From contig CAZXFH010000013.1 of the NCBI GenBank assembly GCA_964640055.1, positions 8,300 to 72,299 of the forward strand: a stretch of 64,000 bases of DNA, given 5' to 3'. The stretch comes from CAZXFH01 sp964640055. Lineage in GTDB: Bacteria; Fidelibacterota; UBA2242; JAFGTP01. The notes beneath the pieces are model-generated. The model did not search any database, was not told the origin of the DNA, and saw nothing but the letters and a program-made list of their open reading frames with translations. How positions within the stretch are numbered: the stretch's first letter is position 1; each line of letters begins with the position of its first letter. A program made the translations under genes and the position numbers. Positions 16,790 to 27,000 of this stretch are shown one piece after another.

Positions 16790-18718
16790 TTGGGTGTCAA
16801 TTATTGGCCACAATCGACTGCAATCCATATGTGGCGTGACTGGCGGCCGAATGAAATTGAAAAAGAATTGGGAATTATAAAAGATTTAGGGATGAATAGT
16901 GTCCGTTTTTTTCTATTCATGCCCGACTTTATCAAAACGAATCACCAGGTCGAACCGCTTATGTTGACCCGATTGAATCAATTTCTTGATTTATGTGAAC
17001 AGTATCAACTGTATTCATTACCCAGTTTCATTGTGGGCCATATGAGTGGAGAAGATTGGGATGTTGATTGGCGCCAGAACCGTAATTTCATTACCGATCC
17101 TGTCCTGGTGACAATCACCCAAGAATATATCCGTTCAGTTGTTAATACAACCAAGCATTTCCAGCATATCATTGCCTGGGTGCTCTCCAACGAGCTACCA
17201 AATTATATCGGTCCCCAAAAATCCGATGATGTTACCGCCTGGGTATCCACAATGGTCGCAATAATCAAAGCCCTGGATCCGGACCGGCCTGTATGTATTG
17301 GTGATGGTGGCTGGGCACCAGAAATAGATGGAAAGCAACAGGATTTCCAATTACGGGAAATCAACCAATTTCAGGATTTTGTAGGATTACATTATTATCC
17401 GCGTACATCATCCTCCTGGCACCATACTTATACCACAGCTTTCCGCTTGAGAATGGCGCAGGAATGGAGCAGACCGGCGATCATAGAAGAATTCGGTACC
17501 TCGACAACTCTCTGTTCACCTGAAAATCAAGCCCTTTATTATCGTTCTGTTTTTTACAGCGCCTTAATAAACAATTCCCATGGTGTCCTCTCTTGGTGCC
17601 TTAATGATTTCGATTTTGAGAACCTCCGGCCCTATTCCCATCATACTTTTGAAGAACGCTTTGGTATCCTTCGTACCGATCATTCCATAAAACCTGCCGG
17701 GCAGGAATTTAAATCTTTCCGGAATTTTCTGGATTCTCTTGAAAGTACCGATTACCAAAAAGTGGAAACCACAGCCAGTCTGCTTATTCCTTCCTATTAT
17801 TATTACCCTTATCCCTACCTGTTCAAACCAGACTTTGATAAACGCTATGAGTTCTATCTGGAGTGTTTCTCCCTTTTGAAACGGGCGAATATCGAACTCC
17901 GCTGTCTATTTGAACCAGCCGTAGAACTTAATAATAAGAGTACTATTATTCCTGATGCAACCCTAGATCCAGTCCATGTCCCACTATTATTTGCACCCCG
18001 TTTTAAATATCTAACCAAAGCATTTACAAGATTCTTAGAGCAATATGTGAAAAATGGTGGTAACCTGTATTTTAGCTTTAGCCATGACAGCTGGATTCTA
18101 GACTGGCAAAAATTGGCTGGCGTTGAGACCGATTGTAAGTTTGGCGTGCCTGAGTTCTGCTCCGCAGATAAATTAGATGTAATCGCTCCCCAAGAATGGC
18201 AATTATTCTCTAAGAATGAGCACTTTTCAATGCCTTTAAAAACCCAACACCCTGAATTCAGTTATTGTCCAATCCTTGAAAACAGGGCTGAGATAATCTT
18301 GCAAGATCAAAATAGCCACCCGGTTTTAATCAAAAACCATTACGGACAGGGAACTGTTTATTTTATGACTCAACCCATAGAAATGTATGCTTTACATGAC
18401 AATAACAGCGCTTGGAAATCGGCGCTGTTAAAAATATATAAATCAATTTACAGAGAAACGGTTTCTCGAGATTTTATCTTAGAAGGTGATGGATTGGAAA
18501 TGGGTATATGGTACTCTGAAGCTAAGCATGCCAGTAAAATCGTGATCTTAAACCATGCCTGGAGCGCTACAGAGGGAAAATTAACCCTAAATAATAAGAA
18601 AGATAAAATAATATCATGTTCAATTGAATATAAAAAACATCCGTCTAGCTTATATCATTTTTGTTTGCCCCGTAAGGGGGTGTGTGTATTTGAGATCCAA
18701 TCATGTACATTGGACTGA
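16790..18718 (+). CDS. GH5-like glycoside hydrolase (mannanase/beta-galactosidase-like), cytoplasmic
   Basis: TIM-barrel glycosidase of the clan GH-A type. The acid/base candidate is E135 in W-V-L-S-N-E-L and the nucleophile lies in I-I-E-E-F-G-T-S (about 233-234). The part after residue ~400 (P-L-L-F-A-P-R, Y-V-K-N-G-G-N-L-Y-F) resembles the beta-galactosidase trimerisation/glutamine-amidotransferase-like fold of GH42 enzymes. No signal peptide, so it likely acts on imported oligosaccharides. The TTG at 16790 is used as a nominal start, but the same frame continues upstream and encodes F-T-V-N-H-K-R-L-F-L-L, the usual start of this fold. AAGGAG at 16745-16750 is followed by an in-frame ATT at 16754, which may be the real start. 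It follows the LacI gene closely. Confidence 0.85.
   Translation: MGVNYWPQSTAIHMWRDWRPNEIEKELGIIKDLGMNSVRFFLFMPDFIKTNHQVEPLMLTRLNQFLDLCEQYQLYSLPSFIVGHMSGEDWDVDWRQNRNFITDPVLVTITQEYIRSVVNTTKHFQHIIAWVLSNELPNYIGPQKSDDVTAWVSTMVAIIKALDPDRPVCIGDGGWAPEIDGKQQDFQLREINQFQDFVGLHYYPRTSSSWHHTYTTAFRLRMAQEWSRPAIIEEFGTSTTLCSPENQALYYRSVFYSALINNSHGVLSWCLNDFDFENLRPYSHHTFEERFGILRTDHSIKPAGQEFKSFRNFLDSLESTDYQKVETTASLLIPSYYYYPYPYLFKPDFDKRYEFYLECFSLLKRANIELRCLFEPAVELNNKSTIIPDATLDPVHVPLLFAPRFKYLTKAFTRFLEQYVKNGGNLYFSFSHDSWILDWQKLAGVETDCKFGVPEFCSADKLDVIAPQEWQLFSKNEHFSMPLKTQHPEFSYCPILENRAEIILQDQNSHPVLIKNHYGQGTVYFMTQPIEMYALHDNNSAWKSALLKIYKSIYRETVSRDFILEGDGLEMGIWYSEAKHASKIVILNHAWSATEGKLTLNNKKDKIISCSIEYKKHPSSLYHFCLPRKGVCVFEIQSCTLD
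18453..18467. promoter_or_regulatory. Perfect palindrome GAGAAAC-G-GTTTCTC inside the GH5-like gene
   Basis: A perfect 7+1+7 inverted repeat with a core similar to LacI-family sites lies in the 3' part of the glycosidase gene, about 300 bases upstream of the CBM protein gene. Whether it binds the adjacent regulator is unknown, and it may be chance. Confidence 0.3.
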
Positions 18719-18764
18719 GTCAGGAAAAGAAATGTATATGCAGAATTAACTCAAAGGAGGGAAA

Positions 18765-21248
18765 ATGAGAAATCGTAAATGGTTAATCGTGTTGTGTGTC
18801 TTTTTTGTGGGGTCGCTAGCGGCGCAAAATCTGCTGGTCAACCCTGGATTTGAGGAGCAACAGCCAGCTTTTTGGAATCCTTTAAACGGAAGCATTGGTA
18901 CTGAACTGGGCTGGGAATCCACTGAAGTTAACAATGGATTCCATGCCTTTAAGGTAACCAAAAGTGCCTCTAGTTCTGATGTAGTCGGTTGGGAATCGGT
19001 CAACAATGCCAAACTCTACTGGAATAATGCTGCCGACGGTACTTACGCCCTGAGCGGCTATGTCAAAACCGTGGGGGTTAACACCAGTCCGGCCAATGAC
19101 GATGAAAAAATCGGTATACTCTTTGAATTCAAAGACGCGGACGGGAATGAACTGAACACCCAGACAGTCTGGGCAGATCAGAGTGCGGCTGATGTGGACT
19201 GGACCCAAATTACCGGCGCTGCTATTCTAAACGAAGCACCGGCCTCAGTGGTCATTAAACTGATCATGGGCAAGGATGCCACCGGTACGGTCTATTTCGA
19301 TGATATCGGCTGTAACACATCGGATTCTTGGTCCATGGGGCCTTTTAATAGCGGTGCTGAAACCGTGAAAGGCTGGATGAACTGGTATGACGCCAGCAAC
19401 GGTTCCTATGGCATTGTGACTGATAATGCTGCCAACAGCGGCAGCTATGCAGCTGAACTGTTTAAACCTGATACCACCTCTTCTACCTCTGAAATCGTCT
19501 ACTACTCAGTCCCGACCGCCGTGGAAGCCGGTGAATGGTACAAGATTGGCGTCTGGGTCAAGACCGAAGATGTGAATGCCGATGATTCCTTCGAACCGAC
19601 TTACATTCGCAAAGAACGGCTGGATGAACGCCTGGGCTTGTGTTATTTCTTTCATACAGACGCGGTCATTGATGAAGGTTGGTCAACGGTGGGTGGTGAC
19701 AAATACGTCTATGTCGATCAGACTGACTCCACTCTGGGATGGACCCATTATACGGTGGCTGAACAAGCACCCGAAGGAGCTACCGGTATCTCGGTGCGCG
19801 CCCGCTTCACCTCCAATCCGACCGGAACTGCCTGGTTCGATGACTTTAGTATCGAAAAAATTGAAGTCACTGGCGATCAACTGCTGGTCAACCCTGGATT
19901 TGAGGAGCAACAGCCAGCTTTTTGGAATCCTTTAAACGGAAGCATTGGTACTGAACTGGGCTGGGAATCCACTGAAGTTAACAATGGATTCCATGCCTTT
20001 AAGGTAACCAAAAGTGCCTCTAGTTCTGATGTAGTCGGTTGGGAATCGGTCAACAATGCCAAACTCTACTGGAATAATGCTGCCGACGGTACTTACGCCC
20101 TGAGCGGCTATGTCAAAACCGTGGGGGTTAACACCAGTCCGGCCAATGACGATGAAAAAATCGGTATACTCTTTGAATTCAAAGACGCGGACGGGAATGA
20201 ACTGAACACCCAGACAGTCTGGGCAGATCAGAGTGCGGCTGATGTGGACTGGACCCAAATTACCGGCGCTGCTATTCTAAACGAAGCACCGGCCTCAGTG
20301 GTCATTAAACTGATCATGGGCAAGGATGCCACCGGTACGGTCTATTTCGATGATATCGGCTGTAACACATCGGATTCTTGGTCCATGGGGCCTTTTAATA
20401 GCGGTGCTGAAACCGTGAAAGGCTGGATGAACTGGTATGACGCCAGCAACGGTTCCTATGGCATTGTGACTGATAATGCTGCCAACAGCGGCAGCTATGC
20501 AGCTGAACTGTTTAAACCTGATACCACCTCTTCTACCTCTGAAATCGTCTACTACTCAGTCCCGACCGCCGTGGAAGCCGGTGAATGGTACAAGATTGGC
20601 GTCTGGGTCAAGACCGAAGATGTGAATGCCGATGATTCCTTCGAACCGACTTACATTCGCAAAGAACGGCTGGATGAACGCCTGGGCTTGTGTTATTTCT
20701 TTCATACAGACGCGGTCATTGATGAAGGTTGGTCAACGGTGGGTGGTGACAAATACGTCTATGTCGATCAGACTGACTCCACTCTGGGATGGACCCATTA
20801 TACGGTGGCTGAACAAGCACCCGAAGGAGCTACCGGTATCTCGGTGCGCGCCCGCTTCACTTCCAATCCGACCGGAACTGCCTGGTTCGATGACTTTAGT
20901 ATCGAAAAAATGGTGCTCAGCGGAGGATCAGCTATCGATAATCCGGATCCGTTAGCTGCCAACTTACCTACCGAATTCCAGCTCCTGCAGAATTATCCGA
21001 ACCCTTTCAACCCCCAGACGACCATTGAATATTATGTTCCAAAGAATAGTAATGTATCCATAACTATTTTCAACCTCTTAGGACAAAATATCATGACCTT
21101 AGTCAATGCGAAAAAACCACAGGGTTATCACCAGATCAAATGGAATGCTTTGGATAAATACGGTCATCCGGTTCCCACAGGTATGTATCTCTATGTACTG
21201 AAGACAGATAACCAACAAATCGTTAAAAAAATGCTCTTGATCCGGTAA
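18765..21248 (+). CDS. Exported multi-CBM protein with two near-identical 350-residue repeats and sorting domain
   Basis: A signal peptide (about 1-21, ending A-A-Q) is followed by repeat 1 (about 23-372), repeat 2 (about 373-722) and a sorting domain (L-L-Q-N-Y-P-N-P-F-N-P, ending K-K-M-L-L-I-R). Each repeat contains two beta-sandwich modules of the CBM4/9-like type: one begins L-L-V-N-P-G-F-E-E, and each ends with a F-D-D-I/F strand. The protein thus offers four predicted carbohydrate-binding modules and no visible catalytic domain. AAAGGAGGGAAA precedes the ATG. It lies 46 bases after the GH5-like gene and is followed by a strong hairpin, so it ends the LacI-GH5-CBM unit. It probably tethers glycan at the surface. 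Confidence 0.88.
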   Translation: MRNRKWLIVLCVFFVGSLAAQNLLVNPGFEEQQPAFWNPLNGSIGTELGWESTEVNNGFHAFKVTKSASSSDVVGWESVNNAKLYWNNAADGTYALSGYVKTVGVNTSPANDDEKIGILFEFKDADGNELNTQTVWADQSAADVDWTQITGAAILNEAPASVVIKLIMGKDATGTVYFDDIGCNTSDSWSMGPFNSGAETVKGWMNWYDASNGSYGIVTDNAANSGSYAAELFKPDTTSSTSEIVYYSVPTAVEAGEWYKIGVWVKTEDVNADDSFEPTYIRKERLDERLGLCYFFHTDAVIDEGWSTVGGDKYVYVDQTDSTLGWTHYTVAEQAPEGATGISVRARFTSNPTGTAWFDDFSIEKIEVTGDQLLVNPGFEEQQPAFWNPLNGSIGTELGWESTEVNNGFHAFKVTKSASSSDVVGWESVNNAKLYWNNAADGTYALSGYVKTVGVNTSPANDDEKIGILFEFKDADGNELNTQTVWADQSAADVDWTQITGAAILNEAPASVVIKLIMGKDATGTVYFDDIGCNTSDSWSMGPFNSGAETVKGWMNWYDASNGSYGIVTDNAANSGSYAAELFKPDTTSSTSEIVYYSVPTAVEAGEWYKIGVWVKTEDVNADDSFEPTYIRKERLDERLGLCYFFHTDAVIDEGWSTVGGDKYVYVDQTDSTLGWTHYTVAEQAPEGATGISVRARFTSNPTGTAWFDDFSIEKMVLSGGSAIDNPDPLAANLPTEFQLLQNYPNPFNPQTTIEYYVPKNSNVSITIFNLLGQNIMTLVNAKKPQGYHQIKWNALDKYGHPVPTGMYLYVLKTDNQQIVKKMLLIR
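18831..19880 (+). repeat. Tandem repeat copy 1 (1050 bp)
   Basis: First copy of an in-frame 1050-bp direct repeat inside the CBM protein gene. Reading the two copies side by side, the first ~1030 bases differ at one position that I could find (C at 19811, T at 20861). The last ~20 bases diverge. Confidence 0.95.
19881..20930 (+). repeat. Tandem repeat copy 2 (1050 bp)
   Basis: Second, directly adjacent copy of the 1050-bp repeat. The near identity, including synonymous positions, implies a very recent duplication or ongoing gene conversion. The end runs into the linker before the sorting domain. Confidence 0.95.
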
Positions 21249-21261
21249 TCCGCTTAAATCT

Positions 21262-21302
21262 CTCAGCCTTCCGGTAGTTGAAATGACTATCGGAAGGCTG
21301 AG
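21262..21302 (+). terminator. Strong hairpin after the CBM protein gene
   Basis: A 17-bp stem with one G-T pair (21262-21278 with 21286-21302) and a 7-base loop begins 14 bases after the stop codon. A long T-run is missing, so it may act as an mRNA-stabilising or partial terminator element. Confidence 0.6.
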
Positions 21303-21443
21303 TATAAGATTCTACCGCTGGCGTATTCCAGATTGCATACCTAGGCCATAATATTCCAACTGATATTTCCCAACTTGTTCTGAAAATACTAGCATATATT
21401 TCAATTTTGTTGCATTTTTCAGGACAATCGGAAAGGATTTATT

Positions 21444-24083
21444 ATGAAACACGTTGTCCTTTTATTAACCCTAATTATATTAGTTAATAACTACTTCCTG
21501 TCAGCCGGTGTCACTGGTAAAATTACCGGAATGGTCTCAGATCAGGAGAGTAGTGAACCATTGATTGGTGTGAATATCATGATTGAAGGCACCAGCTTGG
21601 GAGCTGCAACTAATGAGCATGGTAATTATACTATTTTAAATGTACCGCCTGGAATTTATACTCTCAAAGCCACTATGATCGGTTATCAGACGATTATTAA
21701 AAAAAATGTACAAGTCATGGTTGATCTAACCACTGAAATAAATTTTGAAATGACCACAGAAACCATAAGAGGTGAAGAAGTAGTGGTCATTGCTCAAGCT
21801 CCGATTGTTCAGAAGGATGTAACTTCTACATCCTTCCGGGTACACTCTAATCAGATTGACCAACTCCAAATGGTGGATCTAAACGAGGTCATTGAGCTGC
21901 AAGCCGGTGTTATCGAGGGGCATTTCCGCGGAGGACGGAGTGGCGAGGTTAAATATATTGTTGATGGAATCCCAATGAATGACGCCTATTCCGGAGATAT
22001 TCCTTTTGAAGTTGAAAATGATATAGTCGAGCAGGTCGAGGTTATCAGTGGTACATTTAATGCCGAATATGGTCAAGCCATGTCAGGAGTAGTTAATATT
22101 GTCACCAAAGAAGGGCAGGACTACTATACCGGGAAAGTTTCAATCTATGGCGGTGATTATGCCAGTAATCACACCCATACCTTCTTGCATATTGCAGACC
22201 TCAATCCAATTGCAATCAACAATACACAGTTAACGGTGAGTGGGCCTTTACCTGTTATTAAACGGGCCTATTTCTCACTGACAGGTCGCCTGAATAATTC
22301 AGATGGTTGGATTTTTGGACAGCGTATTTTCATACCTCATGATTCAAGTAGCTTTAGTGAAGCCGGGAATTATATTGAATCTTCCGGAGACAGCCAATAT
22401 GTTTCTATGAACTATAGTAATAAAAAATCACTACAGGGCAAACTTACTTTTAAAATTTTTGACAAAGATAAACTCAATGTTTCCTCTTTTTTACAACAAC
22501 GGAACTTTAGTGAATATGACCACATTTTTAAATATAATCCCAATGGTAATTACCAACGTGAACGCTTTAGTTATCAAAATTCACTACAATATAATCACAT
22601 ATTCAATTCACAAACCTTTATTACCTTCAACTTATCAAATATGTTTACCGAATATGGACAATATGTGTATAAAGATAAAGATGATCCCCGTTATGTACCG
22701 ATCGATTATTTAATTGGAACGGGTTCCAATGGTTTTTCCACCGGTGGCATGCGCATGTGGCACCATTTTCGTGATAACAGAACAAATATTGCCAAATTGG
22801 ATTTTACCAGTCAACTCAATCGAGCCCATAAGGTAGGTGCAGGTATTAGCTATAAGCGGTGCAAACTCGCACTACATGAGTATCAACTCTATTTTGATGA
22901 GAACAATCAAATCAAGATCCCGCCTGATTCTTCCTGGTATAATAATGATTACACCCACTATCCCAGGGAAATTTCAGCTTACATCCAAGATAAGATTGAG
23001 GTGGGAGACATGATTATCAATGCCGGATTACGTTATGACTTTTTCGATCCAGCAGGGAAAGTACCTAAACAATTCTATGATACCCAAGCGGCTGTGAAAA
23101 GAGATGCAAAAATTTCTGCGCAATTCAGTCCCCGACTGGGAATTGCCTACCCGATCACTGATCAAGGGGTAATCCATTTTTCTTATGGTCATTTTTTCCA
23201 GGTGCCTAATTATGAGCATCTTTATATCAACCCCGATTTTGAAGTTTCCCTAATCCAGTTACGTGGAGATCAGCCACCCCGGGGACGTTTTAATATCATG
23301 GGAAATGCAGAACTAAAACCAGAAAAAACAGTCAGCTACGAAATCGGCATTAAACAAGCGATTACCGATTTCCTATCTATCGATGTGACGACTTATAATA
23401 AGGATATCCGCGATCTCATCGGACAAGAAACCCGCACCAATATATTCGGTGGCAAGTATTGGCGCTATGTTAACCGCGACTATGCGAATGTTAAGGGTAT
23501 TACCGTTGCCTTAGACCGTTTACAGCGAAGAGCTGATTTTGGTTTCTCCGTTGATTATACCTTTCAAAGAGCCACTGGTAATGCCTCTAATCCGGAAGAC
23601 GCCTGGATCAATCAACAACAGGATCCGCCCATACAAACTGAAAAGAAGCGTCGTCCCCTGGATTGGGATCAAACCCACTCTCTGAATCTGAGTGCGACTA
23701 CCACACAAAAAGGATTTCATATCAGCTTGATCGGCCAAATCGGGAGTGGCATGCCCTATACCCGCTCTTCACCGCGCTATTCAAACCGGATTGTGAATGG
23801 CGAACGTCAGCCCCCTACCGTTACTTTTGATCTCAATGTTACCAAGGATTTCCAGGTTAAAAAAATGGTGATCTCGCCATTCATCAAGATATATAATCTG
23901 CTTGACCGAAAAAATTGTCGTGATGTGTATTCATCAAGCGGTCAGGCTGATTATGATTTTGACATGAACTTTCAATCTTATATTGGCATACAAAGCCAAG
24001 AAGAATTTTATACCCGCCCTGATTTCTATTATGAACCCCGGAAAATACTTTTAGGATGTTCGATCACTTTCAATCAAAAATAA
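21444..24083 (+). CDS. TonB-dependent outer-membrane receptor with carboxypeptidase-like N-domain
   Basis: A signal peptide (1-22) is followed by a carboxypeptidase regulatory-like domain (about 24-110, containing G-V-N-I-M-I-E-G-T), a plug domain (about 120-225, with V-D-G-I-P-M-N-D-A and A-M-S-G-V-V-N-I-V-T) and a long 22-strand-type beta barrel ending in an aromatic C-terminus. Such receptors import large ligands through the outer membrane with TonB-ExbBD energy. GAAAGGA lies before the ATG. No SusD-like gene follows; instead there is an exported giant protein, a SurA-like lipoprotein and a PorV-like protein. The neighbours suggest an oligosaccharide ligand. It starts a unit of twelve plus-strand genes. 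Confidence 0.93.
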   Translation: MKHVVLLLTLIILVNNYFLSAGVTGKITGMVSDQESSEPLIGVNIMIEGTSLGAATNEHGNYTILNVPPGIYTLKATMIGYQTIIKKNVQVMVDLTTEINFEMTTETIRGEEVVVIAQAPIVQKDVTSTSFRVHSNQIDQLQMVDLNEVIELQAGVIEGHFRGGRSGEVKYIVDGIPMNDAYSGDIPFEVENDIVEQVEVISGTFNAEYGQAMSGVVNIVTKEGQDYYTGKVSIYGGDYASNHTHTFLHIADLNPIAINNTQLTVSGPLPVIKRAYFSLTGRLNNSDGWIFGQRIFIPHDSSSFSEAGNYIESSGDSQYVSMNYSNKKSLQGKLTFKIFDKDKLNVSSFLQQRNFSEYDHIFKYNPNGNYQRERFSYQNSLQYNHIFNSQTFITFNLSNMFTEYGQYVYKDKDDPRYVPIDYLIGTGSNGFSTGGMRMWHHFRDNRTNIAKLDFTSQLNRAHKVGAGISYKRCKLALHEYQLYFDENNQIKIPPDSSWYNNDYTHYPREISAYIQDKIEVGDMIINAGLRYDFFDPAGKVPKQFYDTQAAVKRDAKISAQFSPRLGIAYPITDQGVIHFSYGHFFQVPNYEHLYINPDFEVSLIQLRGDQPPRGRFNIMGNAELKPEKTVSYEIGIKQAITDFLSIDVTTYNKDIRDLIGQETRTNIFGGKYWRYVNRDYANVKGITVALDRLQRRADFGFSVDYTFQRATGNASNPEDAWINQQQDPPIQTEKKRRPLDWDQTHSLNLSATTTQKGFHISLIGQIGSGMPYTRSSPRYSNRIVNGERQPPTVTFDLNVTKDFQVKKMVISPFIKIYNLLDRKNCRDVYSSSGQADYDFDMNFQSYIGIQSQEEFYTRPDFYYEPRKILLGCSITFNQK

Positions 24084-24098
24084 ATAATCAATTTTAAG

Positions 24099-27000
24099 AT
24101 GAGATCAAAAACCATGAAAAAGATCTATTTAATTTTATTTTGGCTGGTTTTTCACGGTATTCTCCTTTACGCTCAGACACCGGCTAGCATGCGAGGCCAC
24201 CAGCAATATCGTCGTCTTGGCTTAATGGATGGTAATCTGGTACAGACCCTTTTTAAAAATTATGGTGAAGTCACTGACTATCCCAATGAGCCCTCCTGTA
24301 ATTGGCCTTCTTTTGGAAAACACTATTGCGATGGCGTGGCTATTATCGTTAGTGTCGAGGTGGAAAACAGTCTTGGTGAATTAATTCATCCCATGGAAAC
24401 CCAATACCGGGAATTCGTGGATAAATCACCAGAAGATATCCCTTGGGGATTCGAACCTCGTCCCTATTGGTTTAATATGGATAAAAGGGAAAACAGCTAT
24501 CCCGCCATGAGTAATGATCCCAACAGCTGGCCCCTCCATTGGCTGGACCGTCCGGAATCCTGGGATGGATACTGGAATGGCTACTTTGGGAAAGGCATGT
24601 TTAATGCTGATCTGGAAACGGTCTTTGTTTTTGATGATGATCCTGATAAAGAACCCAATCTGGAAATGAATTATTACTGTGATGAAACTGATTCTAGCCG
24701 CGGTGGACTGGGCCTATGGGTAAAAACAAGGGGCTTCCAGTGGAGCCATGTTCTAGCAGAAGATTGTATTTTCTGGCATTACAATATCGCCAATGAATCT
24801 ACTCATGATTACGAGAAAACCATCTATTCCCAATATCTTGATTGGGGAGTTGGTGGAGTGGAAGACGGCGCTGATGATATTGGCGAATACGATACCCAAC
24901 TTGATATTGCTTATGCTTACGATACCGATAAGTATGGCACACCAGGCAATTGGTATCCGGTGGGATACGCAGGATATGCCTTTCTGGAAAGCCCAGGGAT
25001 CGCCAATGACGGCAAAGACAATGATAATGATGGAATCATTGATGAAAAAAGATACAGCGATGGTCCCGGCCCCTATCTCGGCGAGCACCCCTATGGATTC
25101 GAACCAGCGGAGTGGGATAAATTTTATCAGTATTATAAAAGATATCCAGTTGCCCATTTTGCCGAAGATGAAGACTGTGATTGGGAAGGTTATACTGATC
25201 TCAACGGCAATGGGATCTGGGACGATAATGAACCTTTGAATGATGATTTGGGAGCCGATGGTGTGGGGCCCTATGACCGACATTACATCGGTCCTGATGA
25301 AGGCGAAGGCGATGGCCTTCCAACAAATGGAGAACCTAACTACAACGCCACTGATCCCGATGAGTCAGATCAAATTGGTTTAACCGGTTTTGAAATATTT
25401 CCCGTACATAAATACGAATTAACCAATGATGAGGAAAACTGGCAGGTATTTTCCAAAGCCCCTCTCCCTATGGATCAAATCCTGCAGCCGAACAACCTCG
25501 GAATGTTTTTCTCTTCCGGAACGTTCCCTTTAGAAGCTGGCAAGCGAGAACGCTACTCCATGGCCTTGTTATTTGGCGAAGACCGTGATGATCTGGTAAA
25601 AAACAAGCGGACAGTCCAGCAGATATATAACGCTGATTATCGTTTTTCGCAACCACCCCTAAAGCCAACACTCAAAATTTATCCCGGTGATAAGGAGGTC
25701 ACCTTAGTATGGGATGATATCGCTGAAGAATCTTATGATCCTTTTCTCCAGGAATATGATTTTGAAGGTTATGTTATCTATAAAAGCACGGAACCAAAAT
25801 TTTTGGAATGTAAAGTGATCACAGACTCCTATGGCAATCTGACCTTCCGTAAACCAGTGGCCCAATTTGACCTAAAAGACGGTAAAAAGGGTCCCCATCC
25901 CATTGATATCTATGGAATTAAGTACAATCTAGGAGAGGATACTGGCTTACGTCACACCTGGACTGATACCGACGTTAAGAATGGTCAGACCTATTATTAT
26001 ACTGTGGTTTCCTATGACTATGGTCTGGTAAATTACGGACCAAACGGTGTCGAAGGAATTGCTCCTTCGGAATGCTCTTCTATTATCAAAACCAATGCCT
26101 TGGGCGAAGTGACCTTCAAGGACATCAATACCGGTCTAGCGACACCAAGACCAGCTGCTGCTGGCTATTCCCCGCCGAGTTTAAATGGTGAAGTGGATCA
26201 TATTGGTCCGGGTACCGGAAATATAGAAATACAAATTGTAGAGAAACACCGTATTCCACCTGGCAATACCACCTATGAAATAGAATTTTATGAAAACAGT
26301 AAACATAATACCACTACTAAACCCCATTATAGCATTCGGGATGTTTCCCAGGATACTGTTGTTTTAGACTCTATTCTCCTCAATACTCCCGGTCAGGAAA
26401 GTCCTATTTTTAATGGTACTGTTGTCTTTATTAATAACGATACCGCAATTACTATGGATCCAGAAAACAGCCACTGGCAAAGCGGTGAATCTGATTATCA
26501 TGTCAAGGTGCGTCTGAATCCGGATTGGGAGGATCTGGCTGGCTACCGATTAAACTTGAATCAACCGGCCGATTACCTGATCACTTTCTATGATTCCATT
26601 TATACCTATACAAATCCGGTCTTTGGGCTAAAATCCCTACCTTCGGAAGTTTGTATTTATAATGTTACTGATTCAGTGGAAGTTGACTATGCTGTGATGG
26701 ATAATGACCAAAATGGTAAATACAGCCATGGAGATGACATGGTGGTGGTGGTACCCGATGATGACTTTATTTTTAATCTCTATCTAAGTTGGACAATCCG
26801 ATTTCAAAGTAAATTTGAGGTAGACACCACAAAATCACCTCCGGATACCACCTGGCTCACGACAGACCCCCCCCATACTGGAGATCAGTATTACCTAGCC
26901 ATCAAAAAACCATTTCGTTCTACTATTTACCGAACAAAGATAGACACAGTTCAATCCCAAGGAAATACCATTTATGACACCAGCTACGTGGTTGACCAAC

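Noticed and set aside
18831..20930. Mobile element explaining the 1050-bp repeat
   Set aside because: The repeat is in frame, encodes carbohydrate-binding modules and has no terminal inverted repeats or transposase.
21444..24083. Classical SusC/SusD pair
   Set aside because: The receptor is SusC-like in N-terminal layout, but no SusD-like lipoprotein is found next to it, so I did not call a canonical PUL.
24753..25283. 176-codon minus-strand frame inside the giant exported protein gene
   Set aside because: It is the complement of the Asp/Gly/Asn-rich acidic loops, which gives long open antisense frames rich in Ile and Val; no start signal.
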